A stretch of 5,007 nucleotides of DNA, from positions 1-5,007 of the forward strand of contig JACCRA010000752.1 of NCBI GenBank assembly GCA_013813825.1, in the 5' to 3' direction. The notes under the pieces were generated by a model. It worked only from the letters and a program-made list of their open reading frames with translations, was not told the origin of the DNA and did not search any database. Positions 1 through 5,007 of the stretch are shown in pieces (position 1 is the first letter of the stretch; each line of letters opens with the position of its first letter). The position numbers were made by a program, and so were the translations under genes. The DNA comes from Pyrinomonadaceae bacterium. Its GTDB lineage: Bacteria > Acidobacteriota > Blastocatellia > Pyrinomonadales > Pyrinomonadaceae.

Positions 1-135
1 GCTTGCGATGGCGCTTTCATGAGCGGATGAACAGGAGGGAGTTTAATCTAATCCGGGCCAGAGTACGAAGCAACTCCCGTTCGGTCTTGCACAACCTTAC
101 CTGACAGGCTCTTGAGTTTCGATCAGAGATTTGAC
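1..135. other. Non-coding stretch downstream of the regulator
   Basis: I see no supportable gene here. All three plus-strand frames run into a stop by base 104, at 20-22, 28-30 and 102-104. Any of them could be the last codons of a gene lying to the left, but none is recognisable. A perfect 7-base inverted repeat, GGGAGTT at 37-43 and AACTCCC at 72-78, is separated by 28 bases. A weak bulged 6-pair hairpin lies at 109-128, just after the regulator's stop codon. Neither is followed by a T-run on the minus strand, so I do not call an intrinsic terminator for the regulator. Confidence 0.5.
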
Positions 136-3100
136 TTAGGCGCTGGCGGCGTTGAGCGAATAGCGTTCGAGTTTGAGGTAGAGGCCGCGGCGGGTGAGGC
201 CGAGCTCGCGGGCGGCGCGGGAGATGTTGCCGTCGTGTTTGCGGAGCGCCTCGGAGACCATGCGGCGTTCCAGTTCGGCCATCGCGTCGGCGAGATTCGT
301 GTGCTGGTTGGCAATCTGCGTCACGTCCAAGCTGCCGGCGGCGGTCGTTGACGCCTCCTGCGAGGATGGAGCGGTGACGGGCGCGGAGATGCGTTGGAGT
401 TCGGGCGAGAGGTGCGTAGGCGTGATCAGCGTGCCGTCCTCAGAGCGGGCGACGACGCGCTGAATCTCATTGCAGAGTTGGCGGACGTTGCCGGGCCAGT
501 CGTGAACCATCAGCAGGTCAACGGTCTGCGGCGTGATGCGAATGTCGGAGCGGGAGAACTTCGCCGAGTAGTGGTTGACATAATAGTTGACGATGGCCGG
601 AACTTCCGAACGGCGTTCGCGCAGGGGCGGAACGCGCAGGCGGATCACGTTCAGGCGGTAATATAAATCTTCGCGGAAGCGCCCTTCGGCGACGAGTTTT
701 TCCAGATCGGTGTTGGTCGCGGCGATGATCCGCACGTCCACCTTCGCGGGGCGCTGCTCGCCGAGCGGTTGAATCTCGCCTTCCTGTAAGAAGCGCAAAA
801 GTTTCGGCTGCACGTCGAACGGCAAGTCGCCGATCTCGTCGAGAAAGAGCGTGCCGCCTTCGGCCGCGCGGATCACGCCGGACGAGTCCGAGACCGCGCC
901 GGTAAAAGCGCCGCGCCGGTAGCCGAAGAGATAGGCGTCCGACAGTTCTTTCGGCACCGCCGTGCAATTAAACGGGACGAAGACTTTCTGCTTTCGTGAA
1001 GACAAAGCGTGGATGGCGCGGGCGACCAGTTCCTTACCGGTCCCGGATTCGCCGGTGACGAGCACCGTCACGTCCGACGAGCGTATCTTATGGACTTCCT
1101 CAACCAGTCGCGTCATCGCCGGACTCGAATGAATGAAGCCGGGCATGAGGCTCGCGCCGGCGTAGCTGCTCTGCTGTTGCGCGCCTGTCCCCTGTGCGAC
1201 GCGCGCGCGCAAGGCGCAGACGTTCATCCCCAATTCCACCACGCGCAGCAGGGAATCGACCGGCAGCCCGCCCGGCAGGACGGCGGCACGCGGCTCAAGA
1301 TAAATGGTGGCGGCGGGCGCGTTCGCTGGCCGCAAAGCGATCACCGTGGCATCGTGTTGAAGCGCGAACTGGTCCCGCTCGCCTTCGGTGCGCGCCTCGC
1401 AGATCCCAATCGCCAACTGCGCCGCGTCTTCGGCGTCGCAGCCGTGTGCGACGATTGCCCGCGCGCGATTCTCTTCGTCAACCTCGGCGATCAAGACTCG
1501 CCGCGCGTCTGTCTCTTGATGGAAGACGGCGGCCAACTCGCGCAGCAGCAAGTCGCGCGAGGCGACGGCCTCGGTGAGACGCAGCGTCAGCAATTGCGCG
1601 AAAGCGGAAGTCTCTTGCCGCTGTCCGATGTTTAAGGCGTCGGGTTCGGCCAGTGTCTCTTCAGCGCGCGCGATGTCGAGTGCGGCTCCTAACTCGCGGA
1701 ACTCGCGAAGCGCGCGGGCGAGCGGCTCGGCGGCGCGTTCCGGTTGAGAGCGCGCATAAGCGCGGCCGAGGCCGAAGAGCGCCTGCGCCGTGCGGTAGCG
1801 GTCGCCGAGGATGGAAAAGATCGAAACGCCGCGTCCGAAATGATGCGCGGCGAGAGCAGCGTCGTCGCGGGCGAGGGCGAGTTGGCCGTGCAGTTGTTGC
1901 GCTTCGGCGGTCAGCGGCAGGTCGGCGGTCGTATCGCCGATCTGGTCCGCGATTTCTCGCAGTTGGGCGTGGGCGGCGTCCAACTCGCCGCCGCGCAGGT
2001 GCGCCGCCGTTAGCAGCAAGTGCGAATCGCAGACAGCCTTCCGATCCCCGATCCGCTCGGCCAACGCCAGCGCTTGCCGACCTTCTGCCAACGCCCGCGC
2101 CGGCTGACCCATCGCGAGGTGGCACCGGCCGAGCGTGCGGAGCGCCTGTCCGGTGTACCACTTATTGCCATTATCGATGGCGATCCCGACGGCGCGCTCA
2201 AGGTGCTGCTCGGCGGCAGGCAACTCGCCGCGCAGCATCATCAACTCGCCGAGCGAGTCGAGGATCATCGGCGTGTGCGCGCCCCGCTCATCGAACTCCG
2301 AGGCGAGCGTGAGCGCGCGCTCGAGCGCGGTCTGCGCGCGGGACCAATCGCCGACCAGAATCAGGTTGATGCCGAGGTTGTTGTAGCCGAGCGCGGCGTT
2401 GGCCTTGTGTTCGGTCCGCTCGTAATAGTCGATGGCTTTTTCGAGGTAGCGGATGCCGTCGTGCGGGCGCTTGAGGAACCAGCAGATGCCGGCCATGTTG
2501 GCGTAAGTCTTGCCGAGCAGGAAGTGGGCGGGCCGCTCGCCGACCAGTTTCAGCGCCTGCCCGTAGTTGTCCAGCGACTCTTCATAGGCCCCTTCGCAAC
2601 TGTCGGCGAGGGCGAGTCCCAAGTATGCCTCCGCGAGGCCGCGCCAGTCGCCTGTGTGACGAAAGTGTGCCAGCGCACGTTGCGAGTTGTCGCGCGCGAT
2701 GGGGTACTCATTGATATGACGATAGACGCGCGCCAACGCCGCGTAGAGCGCGCCCGCCTGCGCCGGCGAATCCTCAGCGGAGATTTCGCGGAGCGTCGCA
2801 TAGAGCAGGGTGATGGCTTTCGGGTGATCGCCCGTGTAGTTGTACGCGAGGCCCAACTGGACCATCAGCGCGACGGACTGTTCGGCGCTCAGGCCGGCAC
2901 GGGCGGCAGCAGTCTCGTAAGCCTGCACGGCGTCGAGCGACTCGCGGTAGCGCCCCTGCATTTCGTGCGCGGCGGAGAGCAGGCAGCGCGCCTGCGCGAC
3001 GAGCGCCGCGTCGGTGCCCGCCGCTTTGATATGCTGCCGCAACCGCGCCGCAGCCTCGCCGGCACGCCCGCGGTCGAGCAGTTCGCGCGTCGCCTCGATC

Positions 3101-3183
3101 TCGCCCGCCAGCGCGGCGCGGTCGCGCGCGCGCGCCTGATTCCGCGCGTCCGACAGGTTGACGACACTTCGGTTGGCAGGCAT
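136..3183 (-). CDS. TPR-containing sigma-54-dependent transcriptional activator (TPR / GAF-like / AAA+ / Fis HTH)
   Basis: This is a 1015-residue cytoplasmic protein with no signal peptide or membrane segment. Residues 66-500 are helical repeats recurring every ~40 residues (starts near 66, 105, 145, 185, 225, 265, 307, 347, 387, 428 and 467), a TPR array likely to bind a peptide, protein or small ligand. Residues ~540-662 look like a degenerate GAF domain (ATIYLEPR at 625-632). The AAA+ domain follows: Walker A GESGTGKE 711-718, the sigma-54 contact loop GAFTGA 758-763, Walker B LFLDEI 779-784, arginine-finger region FREDLYYRLN 836-845 and sensor II WPGNVRQL 896-903. A polar linker at 931-960 precedes a Fis-type DNA-binding helix-turn-helix at 985-1007 (bases 163-231). 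All ATPase motifs are intact, so the family role, remodelling sigma-54 RNA polymerase at -24/-12 promoters, should hold. There is no receiver domain, so control by a partner kinase is not indicated. The ATG is chosen because GGAAG lies 10 bases upstream. Its targets are unknown; the divergent permease is one candidate. Confidence 0.95.
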   Translation of the reverse strand: MPANRSVVNLSDARNQARARDRAALAGEIEATRELLDRGRAGEAAARLRQHIKAAGTDAALVAQARCLLSAAHEMQGRYRESLDAVQAYETAAARAGLSAEQSVALMVQLGLAYNYTGDHPKAITLLYATLREISAEDSPAQAGALYAALARVYRHINEYPIARDNSQRALAHFRHTGDWRGLAEAYLGLALADSCEGAYEESLDNYGQALKLVGERPAHFLLGKTYANMAGICWFLKRPHDGIRYLEKAIDYYERTEHKANAALGYNNLGINLILVGDWSRAQTALERALTLASEFDERGAHTPMILDSLGELMMLRGELPAAEQHLERAVGIAIDNGNKWYTGQALRTLGRCHLAMGQPARALAEGRQALALAERIGDRKAVCDSHLLLTAAHLRGGELDAAHAQLREIADQIGDTTADLPLTAEAQQLHGQLALARDDAALAAHHFGRGVSIFSILGDRYRTAQALFGLGRAYARSQPERAAEPLARALREFRELGAALDIARAEETLAEPDALNIGQRQETSAFAQLLTLRLTEAVASRDLLLRELAAVFHQETDARRVLIAEVDEENRARAIVAHGCDAEDAAQLAIGICEARTEGERDQFALQHDATVIALRPANAPAATIYLEPRAAVLPGGLPVDSLLRVVELGMNVCALRARVAQGTGAQQQSSYAGASLMPGFIHSSPAMTRLVEEVHKIRSSDVTVLVTGESGTGKELVARAIHALSSRKQKVFVPFNCTAVPKELSDAYLFGYRRGAFTGAVSDSSGVIRAAEGGTLFLDEIGDLPFDVQPKLLRFLQEGEIQPLGEQRPAKVDVRIIAATNTDLEKLVAEGRFREDLYYRLNVIRLRVPPLRERRSEVPAIVNYYVNHYSAKFSRSDIRITPQTVDLLMVHDWPGNVRQLCNEIQRVVARSEDGTLITPTHLSPELQRISAPVTAPSSQEASTTAAGSLDVTQIANQHTNLADAMAELERRMVSEALRKHDGNISRAARELGLTRRGLYLKLERYSLNAASA

Positions 3184-3193
3184 TCGTTGTGGG

Positions 3194-3198
3194 CTTCC
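3194..3198 (-). promoter_or_regulatory. Shine-Dalgarno for the sigma-54 activator
   Basis: Read on the minus strand, GGAAG lies 10 bases before the ATG at 3183. It is the only good purine-rich match close to this start and supports it over internal methionines (the next is residue 75, already inside the first TPR unit). I found no convincing -35/-10 pair for this gene. The best minus-strand candidates, such as TATCTT near 3320, lack a good partner. Confidence 0.5.
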
Positions 3199-3398
3199 GG
3201 CTACGGTGCAGAGTCCGCCTTAGTCCTTCGCCTTCAACGGCCGGCGCGGCGAAATACTAATGCGGTGGCAAAGTGTGAGTAACGGTTGGGATACCGGTTC
3301 AGCTTTACGCAAAGTTGAACAAGATAAACATTCCCAAAGGGCTGAACATTCCAGAATCTAGCAAAAGCCGCGGCGGGTGACAAGCCGTAGCATCGTTA

Positions 3399-3459
3399 AT
3401 GGGCGGCGGCGGATCGTGAATAAGGGGAATGTATTTTCTATCCATGAGCCGCCGCCGAT
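3399..3459. repeat. Long GC-rich inverted repeat
   Basis: GGCGGCGGC at 3402-3410 is the exact complement of GCCGCCGCC at 3448-3456. The arms extend outward past one mismatch by two more pairs (AT at 3399-3400 with AT at 3458-3459). They also extend inward, after a 4-base bulge, by GGAT 3411-3414 with ATCC 3440-3443. The AT-rich loop at 3415-3439 contains one ACATTCC site. Neither side has a T-run, so this is not a typical terminator. It could be a cruciform-prone or protein-binding element, or an accident of GC-rich trinucleotide sequence. Confidence 0.4.
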
Positions 3460-3480
3460 TGGCGACTTGTGGTACGCGCA

Positions 3481-3508
3481 TTGACCTGAGCGACGAAAGT
3501 GATGTATT
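3481..3508 (+). promoter_or_regulatory. Candidate sigma-70-type promoter for the permease
   Basis: The -35 is TTGACC at 3481-3486 (5 of 6 to TTGACA). The spacer is 16 bases. The -10 is TGTATT at 3503-3508 (4 of 6 to TATAAT), preceded by TGA at 3500-3502, an extended -10 element. Transcription would start near 3515 and give a leader of about 180 bases before the permease ATG. The -10 is imperfect and promoter consensus in this lineage is uncertain, so this is a candidate only. Confidence 0.35.
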
Positions 3509-3546
3509 GAGCAACTGAACATGCATTGAAACAAATCCGAGGCGCG

Positions 3547-3604
3547 CGGGCCGGTGTCTGGAGAATGTGCAACCATCGGCGGGCGACGTTGCCCGCCCGG
3601 CCCG
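3547..3604 (+). promoter_or_regulatory. Nested hairpin in the permease leader
   Basis: An outer 8-base stem, CGGGCCGG 3547-3554 with CCGGCCCG 3597-3604, is perfectly complementary. Inside it, GGCGGGC 3578-3584 pairs with GCCCGCC 3591-3597 around a 6-base loop; the two helices share only base 3597, so one pair of the inner stem would give way. Together they would form a very stable RNA structure about 50 bases upstream of the first Shine-Dalgarno sequence in the leader. No T-run follows, so it is not a standard terminator. It matches no riboswitch class that I can recognise. It could be a leader regulatory structure, an mRNA-stabilising element or a DNA-level binding site. Confidence 0.4.
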
Positions 3605-3656
3605 ATCTTCACGCCGACGATTAGCGTAGTTACACAATCTTCAAAAGGAAGGACAA

Positions 3657-3696
3657 GTGCCGTTCGCGAGGGGCGGGCGCGCTTTGGGATTCATTG

Positions 3697-3716
<20 letters not shown>
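3657..3716 (+). CDS. Possible 19-codon leader ORF overlapping the permease start
   Basis: A GTG at 3657 opens a 19-residue frame, [19 protein letters not shown], ending with TGA at 3714-3716. A strong purine-rich Shine-Dalgarno tract (AAAAGGAAGGA, 3643-3653) precedes the GTG at suitable spacing, about 7 bases from the first AGGA. It is the best ribosome-binding site near the permease, yet it is about 44 bases from the permease ATG and out of frame with it. The ORF runs over the permease start at 3697, an arrangement that would allow translational coupling. The peptide resembles nothing I know and could be untranslated; the tract may instead serve as a ribosome standby site. Confidence 0.25.
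3686..3689 (+). promoter_or_regulatory. Weak Shine-Dalgarno for the permease
   Basis: GGGA lies 7 bases before the ATG at 3697. It is a short match compared with the stronger tract at 3643-3653. The in-frame TTG at 3694 touches the ATG and would add a single residue. The frame stays open upstream only to 3625 and holds no other good start, so ATG 3697 is preferred. Confidence 0.4.

Positions 3717-5007
<1,291 letters not shown>

Larger units (their letters stand above)
3328..3568. repeat. Dispersed ACATTCC word, candidate operator sites
   Basis: ACATTCC occurs at 3328-3334 and 3346-3352 on the plus strand. The first two copies extend to AACATTCC and are exactly 18 bases apart. It occurs again in inverted orientation at 3426-3432, and as a 6-of-7 match (ACATTCT) in inverted orientation at 3562-3568. 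The flanks share a loose T-N-N before the word and a C or A after it. Three exact copies and one near copy within 241 bases of non-coding DNA is more than chance predicts for a 7-base word. The sites lie upstream of both divergent genes. The binding protein is unknown; the adjacent activator's Fis-type helix is one candidate. Confidence 0.35.
3184..3696. other. Divergent intergenic region (513 bases)
   Basis: This region separates the start codons of two divergent genes, so it must hold both promoters. It is less GC-rich and more mixed in composition than its flanks, especially at 3250-3360 and 3480-3540. A 110-residue minus-strand frame at 3305-3637 is not protein-like, and I do not call it. 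What can be seen is a repeated word ACATTCC, a long GC-rich inverted repeat, a right-facing promoter candidate, a nested hairpin and a short upstream ORF; these are listed separately. I saw no tRNA, no riboswitch I could recognise, and no mobile-element ends. Confidence 0.8.

Noticed and set aside
27..104. 25-codon plus-strand frame at the left edge
   Set aside because: It has no ribosome-binding site, an Arg-rich composition and AGG codons unlike the neighbouring genes. It could be the tail of an off-window gene, but this cannot be supported.
3123..3135. Alternating CG run near the 5' end of the regulator gene (another lies near 1199-1208)
   Set aside because: It is explained by Arg/Ala codons (ARARDR region) in a GC-rich genome. 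Z-DNA potential is conceivable, but nothing supports a function.
3266..3280. TGGCA-containing sigma-54-like promoter on the plus strand
   Set aside because: The -24 half fits, but the -12 half reads GAGTA with GT instead of the near-invariant GC, and it lies about 420 bases from the permease start.
2020..3282. 420-residue plus-strand open frame opposite the TPR part of the regulator
   Set aside because: It is antisense to continuous TPR coding sequence, with low-complexity Arg/Ala/Val composition and no domain. This is typical of a GC-rich mirror frame.
3547..3604. Nested hairpin read as an intrinsic terminator or attenuator
   Set aside because: The stem is strong, but no T-run follows it on either strand, so it is kept only as an unassigned leader structure.
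3305..3637. 110-residue minus-strand frame in the intergenic region
   Set aside because: Its composition is not protein-like, it has no known motif, and it covers the inverted repeats and promoter candidates.

Overview
The window is GC-rich bacterial DNA holding two divergent genes separated by a 513-base non-coding region. The regulator has the TPR / GAF-like / sigma-54 AAA+ / Fis-helix layout that I associate with Acidobacteriota, perhaps class Blastocatellia. That placement is an inference from memory of the family and has not been tested by a search.

Layout. Bases 1-135 hold no gene I can support. Bases 136-3183, minus strand, encode a complete 1015-residue cytoplasmic sigma-54-dependent activator. 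It has about eleven 40-residue TPR units, a degenerate GAF-like segment, a complete AAA+ domain with Walker A, GAFTGA, Walker B and arginine-finger motifs, and a C-terminal Fis-type helix-turn-helix. Bases 3184-3696 are the divergent intergenic region. It contains a repeated 7-base word (ACATTCC), a long GC-rich inverted repeat, a plausible housekeeping-type promoter facing right, a nested hairpin, and a 19-codon upstream ORF with a good Shine-Dalgarno sequence that overlaps the next start codon. From 3697 to the window edge, plus strand, lie the first 437 residues of an APC-superfamily membrane permease. It is cut by the window edge, not by a stop codon.

How the parts may fit together. Several polar residues in TM1, TM3 and TM6 of the permease fall at the same relative spacing as the K+-coordinating residues I recall for KimA and Kup. 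A potassium or other cation/proton symporter is therefore a reasonable alternative to the default 'amino acid permease' label. The divergent arrangement invites the idea that the TPR regulator controls the permease, but I found no convincing -24/-12 sigma-54 promoter between them. The permease appears instead to have a roughly 180-base structured leader, which suggests possible post-transcriptional control. Nothing here is clearly a new system. The leader/uORF/permease arrangement and the repeated word in the intergenic region are the parts most worth testing.
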